From Apostichopus japonicus (lineage: Eukaryota > Echinodermata > Holothuroidea > Aspidochirotida > Stichopodidae), in contig NC_092563.1 in the NCBI RefSeq assembly GCF_037975245.1, forward strand, positions 18,990,094 to 19,054,093: a stretch of 64,000 bases of DNA, given 5' to 3'. The notes under the pieces are model-generated. The model was not told the DNA's origin, made no database searches, and saw only the letters and a program-made list of their open reading frames with translations. Numbering within the stretch: position 1 is the first letter of the stretch; each line of letters begins with the position of its first letter. This document shows, one piece after another, positions 59,101-64,000 of the stretch. Both the position numbers and the translations under genes were made by a program.

Positions 59101-62100
59101 GTGGTAAGCTAAGTATGTGTTCTATCCATTCAGTATGAGGCTTGTATTAAACAGCTGTTAGCTCTCATGGCTGGTATAGTGGTAAGCTAAGTATGTGTTC
59201 TATCCATTCAGTATGAGGCTTGTATTAAACAGCTGTTAGCTCTCATGGCTGGTATAGTGGTAAGCTAAGTATGTGTTCTATCCATTCAGTATGAGGCTTG
59301 TATTAAACAGCTCTCAGCTCTCATGGCTGGTATAGTGGTAAGCTAAGTATGTGTTCTATCCATTCAGTATGAGGCTTGTATTAAACAGCTCTCAGCTCTC
59401 ATGGCTGGTATAGTGGTAAGCTAAGTATGTGTTCTATCCATTCAGTATGAGGCTTGTATTAAACAGCTCTCAGCTCTCATGGCTGGTATAGTGGTAAGCT
59501 AAGTATGTGTTCTATCCATTCAGTATGAGGCTTGTATTAAACAGCTCTCAGCTCTCATGGCTGGTATAGTGGTAAGCTAAGTATGTGTTCTATCCATTCA
59601 GTATGAGGCTTGTATTAAACAGCTGTTAGCTCTCATGGCTGGTATAGTGGTAAGCTAAGTATGTGTTCTATCCATTCAGTATGAGGCTTGTATTAAACAG
59701 CTGTTAGCTCTCATGGCTGGTATAGTGGTAAGCTAAGTATGTGTTCTATCCATTCAGTATGAGGCTTGTATTAAACAGCTGTTAGCTCTCATGGCTGGTA
59801 TAGTGGTAAGCTAAGTATGTGTTCTATCCATTCAGTATGAGGCTTGTATTAAACAGCTCTCAGCTCTCATGGCTGGTATAGTGGTAAGCTAAGTATGTGT
59901 TCTATCCATTCAGTATGAGGCTTGTATTAAACAGCTCTCAGCTCTCATGGCTGGTATAGTGGTAAGCTAAGTATGTGTTCTATCCATTCAGTATGAGGCT
60001 TGTATTAAACAGCTCTCAGCTCTCATGGCTGGTATAGTGGTAAGCTAAGTATGTGTTCTATCCATTCAGTATGAGGCTTGTATTAAACAGCTCTCAGCTC
60101 TCATGGCTGGTATAGTGGTAAGCTAAGTATGTGTTCTATCCATTCAGTATGAGGCTTGTATTAAACAGCTGTTAGCTCTCATGGCTGGTATAGTGGTAAG
60201 CAAAGTATGTGTTCTATCCATTCAGTATGAGGCTTGTATTAAACAGCTGTTAGCTCTCATGGCTGGTATAGTGGTAAGCTAAGTATGTGTTCTATCCATT
60301 CAGTATGAGGCTTGTATTAAACAGCTGTTAGCTCTCATGGCTGGTATAGTGGTAAGCTAAGTATGTGTTCTATCCATTCAGTATGAGGCTTGTATTAAAC
60401 AGCTGTTAGCTCTCATGGCTGGTATAGTGGTAAGCTAAGTATGTGTTCTATCCATTCAGTATGAGGCTTGTATTAAACAGCTGTTAGCTCTCATGGCTGG
60501 TATAGTGGTAAGCTAAGTATGTGTTCTATCCATTCAGTATGAGGCTTGTATTAAACAGCTGTTAGCTCTCATGGCTGGTATAGTGGTAAGCTAAGTATGT
60601 GTTCTATCCATTCAGTATGAGGCTTGTATTAAACAGCTGTTAGCTCTCATGGCTGGTATAGTGGTAAGCTAAGTATGTGTTCTATCCATTCAGTATGAGG
60701 CTTGTATTAAACAGCTCTCAGCTCTCATAGGTTGTATAGTGGTAAGAAAGTTTGTGTTCTATTCAATCAGTCCCAAGTGACAGTCGTTGTTTCTCAGTAG
60801 AATTTTCTTGGCGGTCAGCATCCGTCTGACTTTAAATTGATTATTAAAAGTTTCCTTCTTCTTTACAAAATAGAGGATTAAATAATCAAATTAAAAGTCA
60901 TGTGCATATTGGTGACATTATGTATTCGTGTGTGACTTTGAGCAAATCTTTTCCCACCGAAAATGATCATATCAGGAATGCTCCTTATTTACAGCTTACA
61001 TTTGTTGAATATTTTACTCTGTTTACAAGTGTCAGTTATTCCTTAACTTACCTTATGTTAGGTCTTAATCAACAGAGCACTGAACTGCCCTGCACTGGCA
61101 GTTTAGTTCAATTCTAGTAAGAACTTGTTTTGTGACAAACTCCAACTCTGATGACAAATCCTCTTGATCATGACAAAGTAAACTAATGAAAATGACATAT
61201 TTGTCACTATATATGGAACTGAAAATTCATAAACAAAATGAAGACAATTGATATAAATCGTTGATACTGTTTCTGTTTTATCTTTCTTAATCAATTCATT
61301 CAGCTGAGTGGTCTGAGTCAGCTTACCGTGACTCAGAGTAAACCCAGTCTTCCTGTCAAGCATACTTACGGGGGTGAGACAGACATCAATGTCCCTTTCC
61401 CAAAGACATGTGGGGCCAGGTTTTGTGGAGTCGGTGAGTATCTATCGACTTCTATCTTACTACCTCATTAGAAGGTTTAGTTTGTATCGTTTGAAATAAT
61501 TTATGCTGGAAATTGGCAATGGCATCACAAGTGTATCCAAGAACAACCATGTATTCTTGAAACCTTCAATGAATACTAGCTTACTGTCCATCAATCCTTC
61601 CTTCTTTAGCAGTTGCTGTTGGGACTGCAACCACCCACCAACTTTCCCTGCCCCCAGTCCCAGCTGTGCCACCCTACTGCTTAACAGATTAGAGGGTACC
61701 CTCACCCCCCCCCCTTTTCAGGTATCTGATTATTTTCTCATATATTTTGGGAGGCCTTAAAAGACATTATGAGGTCAAATCACTGTAATGAAACTGTATG
61801 TAAATTGTTGGTTGTTTCAGAACTAATTAAAGAATAGGGTTAAGAAACACCAAACCAGAAAAGCAAACCAAAAATCCACAGAAGACAACAAATATATAGT
61901 AGAAGTAGGTATTTTTATGCAAGATTCAACACATGTAAATGCATAGCATGGCTATTGTCACAATCTTCCTCGGTCCCCCCTCTCAAAATGCAAAATTTTA
62001 TTTCCAGATAAACTGGTTGTTTTCTCAAGACCAAGTGTGTCTAAGAAGGGCTCAGGCTTACAGAGCACACCTAGGTAAGTCACCAACACTTCATTATTTT

Positions 62101-63658
62101 AAATGTATTATATTCTTATATTTTTTACTACTAATTTGCAGTAATTACACCAAATAACGCATGAGTACTGATTCAGATATGATTGCCTGTGATCAAAGCA
62201 CCCTCCCTAGTCATTTTTTCAATCAAAACTAATATTATTGACTAGTAATCAAATTTTTTTCTTTAACTTTCGTAGATCATTCTGACCGATCAGTTGACAT
62301 TTAATTAAAGGGTAATGTCACTCCCATATGTCATATCAAATAATTATAAACTCTTGTACTTGCAACATACACCATTCTAGACCTACCACTAGTTTCAAAC
62401 TGGTTCATAGTTTGTGCTCATGTTTTAATATAAGAGTATTCCCTTAAAAACAAAATCTTGTTAGTTGTGCAAAGCCATCAAGTAGACATGCTATGACTAT
62501 TTTCATTTGTAATTTCTGTAGAATGTCAGAAAAACACTAACAGATTCAGATTTACTCTGAACTTGTAGAAAGCTATGACTATCCCATAAAGGTATCTCTA
62601 TACACCGGACCTATAGTGAGCCGCTATACTTGTATGTATGTTGTATGTATGTATTTTAGATCCTCCTGCAAGCAGGAACTCGCAAAGAAGCCATCATTGG
62701 CTTATCAAAGCCGCAAGCTGACCGAAGTCAGTCTCTTAGATTCACATTTAACGTCCATGATTATGAATTGTCAATTGTCAACAACTCTGTAATGGACGAC
62801 ATACATTAATCTTGGAGTAACTCAAACTTGGGACCTTATGATTGAAAGGCACCGGCGTTAACCACTGAGCTAACACTCTCTACTTGTATTTTAATCATAG
62901 TGTAAGTACCTGGACTTCCACTGGCTGTCATGGATTTGTCCAGACTGTATCCAGGCATGTGGATAAACTAGTCCAGATACTAGAAGTGCAAGATTGTACA
63001 GTCACACTCTGGCTTGGAGCCTTGTGATTGTTGTTGTTGTACTCATACCAAGGGGACCACGATTTGTACTAGTTCTCATGCTATCGTATTAGTACTCCAA
63101 GTCTGCTGCACCCAATCATTTCTTTGTTCTGTTAGGGAACCATTGAACCATGTTAACTCTGATATAAAACAAGGTTTCCTCACAATATTACCGGGATCCA
63201 CGTTTGGTCGTCCGGTTTGTAAATTTGCTCATCGGCTTACAAGGTCTAATTAAGTATCATCATCGATTTTACATCAAAGACATCCCTGGTATATGTAAGA
63301 GATAAAATTTTAATGTTAGAGATGAAATATTTAAATGTCACCATGTGTATTGGGTGTATGAAAGCTATTTAAGCTTAAAATGTGTGCAAGAGTTGTTGTT
63401 GCAGATATGGAAGTTTTAATTACTTATTAATTTTAATAACAACAAAACAGACCATGTTGCTCTTCCTGCAGTCTTTATATCATCCACCCATGTATTTCTG
63501 TGAAGGTCAATAACAAAATGATAATAACATTAACAATGTTAGAATGATAAACTTGTTAACTTTGCCTTTCTCTTCACAGAGCACTCGTAGCCCTGAAGAC
63601 TTCCACCATTTCATCAGAGGTTGCGTCATTGGGAACGTATTACAAAGATAGGGACAGG
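29072..63658 (+). CDS. WDR59: WDR59, GATOR2 complex WD40 subunit (3' truncated by window; 17 exons)
   Basis: WDR59 is a subunit of GATOR2, the lysosome-associated complex that opposes GATOR1 and so lets amino acids activate mTORC1. Exons: 29072-29125, 30755-30804, 31924-32068, 32705-32790, 47228-47308, 48844-48881, 49164-49252, 50085-50201, 51118-51195, 52005-52164, 52581-52660, 53758-54039, 55276-55443, 57462-57557, 61304-61433, 62008-62074, 63580-63658. They join to exactly 600 codons without a stop; human WDR59 has about 974 residues. Exons 2-11 form the WD40 propeller (HTRVISDLNW, GAGQVKWNKKNAD, IRLWDKR, YQLVTWSRDRKLLIWR). Exons 13-14 carry the RWD domain, and exons 15-17 the linker with CGARFCG. 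The C-terminal zinc/RING-like region is outside the window. Intron 6 is GC-AG, introns 13 and 14 are filled by tandem arrays, and intron 4 hosts two ORFs. Confidence 0.95.
29719..30071. mobile_element. hAT-like MITE in WDR59 intron 1
   Basis: The ends are caggggcgtcgg and ccgacacccctg, flanked by a 5-bp duplication CATAG (29714-29718, 30072-30076). An internal poly-G tract lies at 29786-29799. The TIR resembles the element at 8393-8707 (cagg-gcgt), but the duplication is 5 bp, not 8 bp. This fits a hAT subgroup or a mutated 8-bp site. Confidence 0.75.
30257..30480 (+). repeat. Direct repeat flanking WDR59 exon 2, copy 1
   Basis: It shares with 31226-31540, in the same order, 'ttcaatcgacata', 'gccaatgaagca', 'ataccatctatag', 'ggctgtccctctgctggatc' and 'tgtattcaatttgag'. 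Copy 1 lacks a ~60-bp stretch present in copy 2. Confidence 0.85.
30755..30804 (+). CDS. WDR59: WDR59 exon 2
   Basis: Acceptor ttcttcttacag, donor gtaaga. Encodes ASALALDCTGQLALLAG (human ATAMSVDCLGQHAVLSG). This 50-bp exon lies between two direct copies of a dispersed repeat (30257-30480 and 31226-31540). Confidence 0.93.
31226..31540 (+). repeat. Direct repeat flanking WDR59 exon 2, copy 2
   Basis: This is the longer copy. The extra segment has small internal repeats (ttgctccctactgggg / ttgctccctgctaggg). Exon 2 lies between the two copies, 420 bp upstream of this one. Confidence 0.85.
31924..32068 (+). CDS. WDR59: WDR59 exon 3, first WD40 blade
   Basis: Acceptor tctttttcag, donor gtgagt. 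Encodes GRLNFDVIKLDHLPNGKVVC, then KLDVSAAEWNPHRSHSLVFA and VA. This corresponds to human KWDIGAVQWNPHDSFAHYFA. Confidence 0.92.
32705..32790 (+). CDS. WDR59: WDR59 exon 4
   Basis: Acceptor ctattccctcag, donor gtaagg. Encodes SNQVVEIYNSVSDEW, then LKAHTRVIS across the junction (human LQGHTRVIS). The following intron is 14.4 kb long. Confidence 0.93.
35655..35806. repeat. Pyrimidine-rich low-complexity tract
   Basis: C/T-rich DNA built of ctccctgtctc-like words. It produces a spurious minus-strand ORF. Confidence 0.7.
36343..36366. repeat. (GTGAAA)n microsatellite
   Basis: Four tandem gtgaaa units. Confidence 0.85.
38374..38800. repeat. Four degenerate ~110-bp tandem repeats upstream of the 39030 ORF
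   Basis: Units start near 38374, 38482, 38599 and 38707. Each carries aactctttnggaagcaa, gttttctagcaagt and tatgaaatggaggaagacct. Spacing is 108-117 bp. Confidence 0.85.
39030..39725 (+). CDS. Uncharacterised Ser-rich protein with CxCxxC-HxH cluster, nested in WDR59 intron 4
   Basis: The open frame from the first ATG gives 231 residues and ends TGA. It stays open 57 bp further upstream without another ATG (RENIKDRLQR...), and a fair acceptor (acatgtttcag, 38985-38995) sits there. The true 5' end may therefore be an unseen upstream exon. Visible features: residues ~1-60 are charged and helical, coiled-coil-like (LVEFSNLVRQLNEQEDKLL). Residues 82-92 read CGCRNCKRHWH, a possible zinc-binding cluster. 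A basic stretch SAKRKRNAQKR follows, then a Ser/Asn-rich tail. There is no membrane segment or signal peptide. I do not recognise the family. It lies on the same strand as its host gene, 6.2 kb after exon 4 of WDR59. It could be a nested single-exon gene, the last exon of a spliced nested gene or a retrocopy. Confidence 0.6.
   Translation: MASSGQRLVEFSNLVRQLNEQEDKLLAERIKKMSVVQEITARHMNAEIRRTRLQAVKKRYVSVDTCNDPLRTAAADYEAFFYRKTPSYVMSCGCRNCKRHWHMSPSELSAKRKRNAQKRLAWTYYYSSSSKSTFSGTFQNESSECDSLLNELDLNLSLSSVDSNSGSDMIFQRKKESNFSRDKIIACNSSTPMDRSATSRMTDFSLDSDVLSTPNLTPDTGWLPKLLKDQK
40280..40435. repeat. Hairpin MITE with ~75-bp arms
   Basis: Arms 40280-40357 and 40361-40435 are near-perfect reverse complements (ttaaaggataaactcc / ggagtttatcctttaa; aactgggctatgatac / gtatcatagcccagtt). 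The loop is only a few bases. TTAA flanks the inner aggataaac block on both sides, so it may be a TTAA-target element in a longer palindrome. Confidence 0.8.
43111..44382 (+). CDS. Uncharacterised 423-residue charged/Ser-rich protein, nested in WDR59 intron 4
   Basis: This is the longest ORF in the window: one uninterrupted frame with ATG at 43111 and TGA at 44380-44382. An in-frame TAA at 43084-43086 supports that ATG as the real start. Codon use is far less AT-rich than the flanks, as expected of real coding sequence. The N-terminal ~150 residues are rich in Arg, Glu and Met and look helical (RLRGRIKVFDRMIHRSENLK; LMRYLQEQQRREALRSMERH). From about residue 190 on it is Ser/Gly-rich and probably disordered. 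It has no membrane segment, signal peptide or known motif. I do not recognise it. It may be related to the ORF at 39030-39725: both combine a short basic helical N-terminus with a Ser-rich tail. That likeness is weak and inferred. Confidence 0.7.
   Translation: MTSKQVSHHKISGFNTPSEVQAQRMNRNEGNRLRGRIKVFDRMIHRSENLKNNEIRLVRQTLNSMASSSGVLLQSDIAHEEPTAFYMYGERLESRRYGRRLTLMRYLQEQQRREALRSMERHYHDGERNDCSLGGEADEDFSPGYFFENVVARVENETSLLLEDKSRVKMVVDDNLGGDIEMMSTAPSSGRQESSQDRSSGMPGGSTPSDEAIIETVTESNKELGSGILELGQLPRCKGVSVSWSDKTGTSFDRTSPVWHNTSGNKFESDKESEWFGLRYSRFSTGDSQETSSRHRSFSRGTTPSEAGSSHPEDCKRLSIESFKSSSKSNKFGAKQKVMGSTGKTLQKNNSALSLLGQSNFHERLVDAPVLPVDAYISRSHPEEEFAMRHHRSKFLFSRPSVYAPTISSRQKALSSFVMDKKC
44527..44810 (+). 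repeat. Dispersed repeat, copy 2
   Basis: Homologous to 13450-13740 (see that entry). It lies 145 bp after the stop codon of the 43111-44382 ORF. Confidence 0.7.
46767..46905. repeat. Polypyrimidine tract (C/T-rich, 140 bp)
   Basis: It is almost pure C and T with interspersed A on this strand (ctcccacc, cttcccc words). Such tracts can form triplex DNA. Overlapping Pro/Ser-rich frames here are compositional artefacts. Confidence 0.8.
47228..47308 (+). CDS. WDR59: WDR59 exon 5
   Basis: Acceptor cttcttcacag, donor gtaata. Encodes DLNWSGFDPCLLATCSVDTY then TYLWDT (human DLDWAVFEPDLLVTSSVDTY, IYIWDI). This is a canonical WD-repeat strand order ending in WD. Confidence 0.95.
47309..48843. other. 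WDR59 intron 5
   Basis: An (ATC)n-like run lies near 48155-48180. Otherwise nothing is recognised. Confidence 0.55.
48844..48881 (+). CDS. WDR59: WDR59 exon 6 (38 bp, GC donor)
   Basis: Acceptor ttcctcttcag. Encodes REPKKPCMEFSAI and one base of an Ala codon, for human RKPTVALSAVA. The donor reads g|gcaagt, a GC splice site. Using the nearby gtaatc instead would break the frame of exon 7, so the GC site is the one that fits. Confidence 0.87.
49164..49252 (+). CDS. WDR59: WDR59 exon 7
   Basis: Acceptor tgttgttttag, donor gtaact. Encodes AGAGQVKWNKKNADTLATVH then EGGIRLWDKR (human AGASQVKWNKKNANCLATSH, DGDVRIWDKR). This is the strongest family match in the window. Confidence 0.97.
49253..50084. 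other. WDR59 intron 7
   Basis: It contains a long poly-G/GGT tract (49487-49525). No other feature is seen. Confidence 0.55.
50085..50201 (+). CDS. WDR59: WDR59 exon 8
   Basis: Acceptor tttgttttgtag, donor gtagca; 39 codons in phase 0. Encodes KGNQTVQCISAHPSKIHGLD, then WSPTEENHLATAAQDGTAK. Human has AAHLSKIHGLDWHPDSEHILATSSQD. Confidence 0.95.
50202..51117. other. WDR59 intron 8
   Basis: It contains a T/G-rich tract at 51026-51058. No ORF or bounded repeat is seen. Confidence 0.5.
51118..51195 (+). CDS. WDR59: WDR59 exon 9
   Basis: Acceptor tttcattacag, donor gtgagt. Encodes IWDITDHGKSKDELR then ALWRIRYA (human FWDYRQPRKYLNILPC, PVWKARYT). Confidence 0.93.
51196..52004. other. WDR59 intron 9
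   Basis: It contains an AT-repeat near 51936-51980, just before the exon 10 acceptor. Nothing else is recognised. Confidence 0.5.
52005..52164 (+). CDS. WDR59: WDR59 exon 10
   Basis: Acceptor tttcatctgcag. Encodes PFGDGILTLMLPQIRQVDKM, then LFLWSQSNLSSPVFSFTGHE and DNILDFHWRKMKEG. The donor gtatgt is the first repeat of the (TATG)n tail of a SINE that abuts the exon directly (see 52165-52378). Confidence 0.94.
52165..52378 (-). mobile_element. tRNA-derived SINE family 2, copy 1, abutting exon 10
   Basis: Read on the minus strand, the head has gttagctcagtggttaggtc (A box) and gagttcaagtcac (B box), and the 3' tail is (CATA)n. The + strand therefore begins gtatgtatgtatt exactly at the exon 10 boundary. 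Relatives are at 54727-54958 and 62632-62882; shared words include gatcctcctgcaagcagga and gctgaccgaagtcagtctc. Confidence 0.85.
52581..52660 (+). CDS. WDR59: WDR59 exon 11, last WD40 strand
   Basis: Acceptor gtcaattcag, donor gtaggt. Encodes STDYQLVTWSRDRKLLIWRI then EPHIQR (human SKDYQLVTWSRDQTLRMWRV). It closes the propeller. Confidence 0.95.
52960..53030. repeat. Degenerate minisatellite (ATCAAACCAA-like)
   Basis: Tandem aaatc / caaaccaaatcaattc words in WDR59 intron 11. The rest of intron 11 (52661-53757) shows nothing recognisable. Confidence 0.7.
53758..54039 (+). CDS. WDR59: WDR59 exon 12, low-complexity linker before RWD
   Basis: Acceptor tttcccaccag, donor gtagtt; 94 codons in phase 0. 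Encodes LCGVDNPDILDIPHSAGDL, a Gly/Ser/Pro-rich stretch, then GMVFSLEQELDRLVIPVRDV. The end matches the start of the human RWD-adjacent region LQQEFSLINVQIRNV. The middle is not conserved, as usual for this linker. Confidence 0.9.
54727..54958 (-). mobile_element. SINE family 2, copy 2
   Basis: Collinear with 52165-52378. The (TATG)n tail lies at 54727-54745 on the + strand, and the pol III boxes at the right end are damaged. It lies in WDR59 intron 12 (54040-55275), which has nothing else of note. Confidence 0.85.
55276..55443 (+). CDS. WDR59: WDR59 exon 13, RWD domain part 1
   Basis: Acceptor tctcttttttag, donor gtaggg; 56 codons. Encodes IDRLNRTCLLTCTIDTSLTE, then LLLRFPEVYPLQAIPQFIVV. 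The FP--YP-----P-F pattern is the RWD hallmark (human VKFPAQYPNNAAPSFQFI). Confidence 0.93.
55704..57424. repeat. 65-bp satellite array, about 26 copies, in WDR59 intron 13
   Basis: The unit contains ccatggtagtaatcatatta, agcttgtttgggtttcattc and aaacatttgatgcaagcact. The first interval is exactly 65 bp (55704 to 55769). Copies 2-8 and 9-15 carry the same series of variants (data/tata/taaa and agtttgttggatttta types), a seven-unit higher-order repeat. The right third is more divergent, with ttcaggcaaac variants. Confidence 0.95.
57462..57557 (+). CDS. WDR59: WDR59 exon 14, RWD domain part 2 and source of the 78-bp array
   Basis: Acceptor tcttcctcaacag, donor gtaagc; 32 codons in phase 0. Encodes SLQETCLHQIDNGKPCIEAC then IKQLSALMAGIV (human LQKVKRGQSCLEPCLRQLVS). 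Its last ~45 bp plus the next 30 bp of intron are the parent sequence of the 41-copy array that fills intron 14. Confidence 0.92.
57588..60741. repeat. 78-bp array of 41 exon-14-derived units in WDR59 intron 14
   Basis: The period is exactly 78 bp: the same word recurs at 57961, 58741, 59521 and 60301. Each unit has 48 bp matching the 3' end of exon 14 (16 codons, YEACIKQLLALMAGIV or YEACIKQLSALMAGIV), then 30 bp from gtaagctaag to tatccattcag. Unit 1 has a 14-bp deletion, unit 16 (58744) has a TAA inside its exon-like part, and the two edge units are the most divergent. The frame across the whole 78 bp is closed by a TAA in the intron part, so it is not one long ORF. Confidence 0.97.
60742..61303. 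other. Unique part of WDR59 intron 14
   Basis: After the array the intron is ordinary AT-rich DNA up to the exon 15 acceptor. No feature is seen. Confidence 0.6.
61304..61433 (+). CDS. WDR59: WDR59 exon 15
   Basis: Acceptor aattcattcag, donor gtgagt. Encodes LSGLSQLTVTQSK, then YGGETDINVPFPKTCGARFC and GV. Human has YGSYQDANIPFPRTSGARFCG. Confidence 0.94.
61434..62007. other. WDR59 intron 15
   Basis: It contains a short poly-C run near 61706-61716. Nothing else is recognised. Confidence 0.5.
62008..62074 (+). CDS. WDR59: WDR59 exon 16
   Basis: Acceptor ttttatttccag, donor gtaagt. Encodes DKLVVFSRPSVSKKGSGLQS then TPR (human YLVYFTRPMTMHRAVSPTEP, TPR). Confidence 0.9.
62075..63579. other. 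WDR59 intron 16
   Basis: It carries SINE family 2 copy 3 (62632-62882). The rest shows no ORF or bounded repeat. Confidence 0.55.
62632..62882 (-). mobile_element. SINE family 2, copy 3
   Basis: This is the best preserved copy. On the minus strand it has gttagctcagtggttaacgc and a damaged B box (caagtttgag), and ends in (CATA)n. All three copies lie antisense to WDR59. Confidence 0.87.
63580..63658 (+). CDS. WDR59: WDR59 exon 17 (last in window)
   Basis: Acceptor tctcttcacag, donor gttagt. Encodes ALVALKTSTISSEVASLGTY then YKDRDR. Human has VSISSFYYKERK at the matching place. It ends in phase 0; the rest of WDR59 is beyond the right edge. Confidence 0.85.
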
Positions 63659-63875
63659 GTTAGTTTTTTGCAAAGTTTTCTATCCTTCTAGAGACTTGTC
63701 ATTGCTAAACCCTACAAAGATGACATATTCTTTCTACATAACAACTGGGTGTGTTCAAGGGGTGACAATAAAGGGGTGCTTGGCGGAGGTGGGGGGGGGA
63801 GGGGGAACAATAAATATGTATAGCGGGTGGCTATTAAACTCTCTTGCCCAAGCAAATGGAGAACTTCACCCTATT

Positions 63876-64000
63876 ACTTTTAGTAGTACTCACACCAAGA
63901 GGATATTTGCTGGTACACATACTCATGCCAAGGGGAACTCTCTTTGAATGTACACATACTCATGCCAAGGAGAAATATCCTTGAATGTACACATACTCAT
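63876..64000. repeat. 37-bp minisatellite running off the right edge
   Basis: gtacacatactcatgccaag starts at 63913 and 63950, and its first part again at 63987. A degenerate copy lies upstream. The full extent is outside the window. Confidence 0.85.

Noticed and set aside
57588-60741. CRISPR-like array
   Set aside because: The units are contiguous 78-bp repeats without unique spacers, derived from a WDR59 exon, in animal DNA.

Overview
This window is eukaryotic nuclear DNA from an animal: AT-rich, intron-rich and full of small transposons. It holds parts of two conserved genes in tandem on the + strand. The first is the 3' four fifths of PIGN (GPI ethanolamine phosphate transferase 1; 15 exons, 493-26207, stop included, 5' exons off the left edge). 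The second is the 5' part of WDR59 (GATOR2 subunit; 17 exons, 29072-63658, start codon included, 3' exons off the right edge). Exons were called by translating across GT/AG (once GC/AG) junctions and comparing with the human proteins as I remember them. Reading frame holds across every junction: 776 residues for PIGN and exactly 600 for WDR59. Protein similarity, tRNA-derived SINEs with a 'TTGGGCAAGGCACTTTA' core, TTAA and hAT MITEs and many poly-G tracts suggest a marine invertebrate deuterostome, perhaps an echinoderm. The taxon is an inference.

Layout. 1-26207: PIGN. Its 6.8-kb intron (2633-9470) carries a TTAA MITE, a second TIR element and a decayed LINE reverse transcriptase with a hAT MITE inserted in it. 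Later introns hold further MITEs, palindromes, a SINE and a triplicated splice-acceptor module. 26208-29071: PIGN 3' UTR and intergenic DNA. 29072-63658: WDR59. Its 14.4-kb intron 4 (32791-47227) contains two intronless-looking open reading frames on the same strand (39030-39725 and 43111-44382) for proteins I do not recognise. Introns 13 and 14, on either side of the second RWD exon, hold two large tandem arrays: about 26 copies of a 65-bp unit, and 41 copies of a 78-bp unit. Three copies of one antisense SINE lie in WDR59 introns 10, 12 and 16.

Most unusual. Each 78-bp unit contains a copy of the last ~45 bp of WDR59 exon 14 followed by 30 bp of intron. Each therefore looks like a 48-bp, phase-0 cassette exon between an AG acceptor-like end and a GTAAG donor. 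The result is a run of 41 splice-competent-looking pseudo-microexons inside an RWD-domain gene.

Function. PIGN acts in the endoplasmic reticulum on GPI-anchor precursors. WDR59 acts at the lysosome in amino-acid signalling to mTORC1. No functional link is implied by their adjacency.
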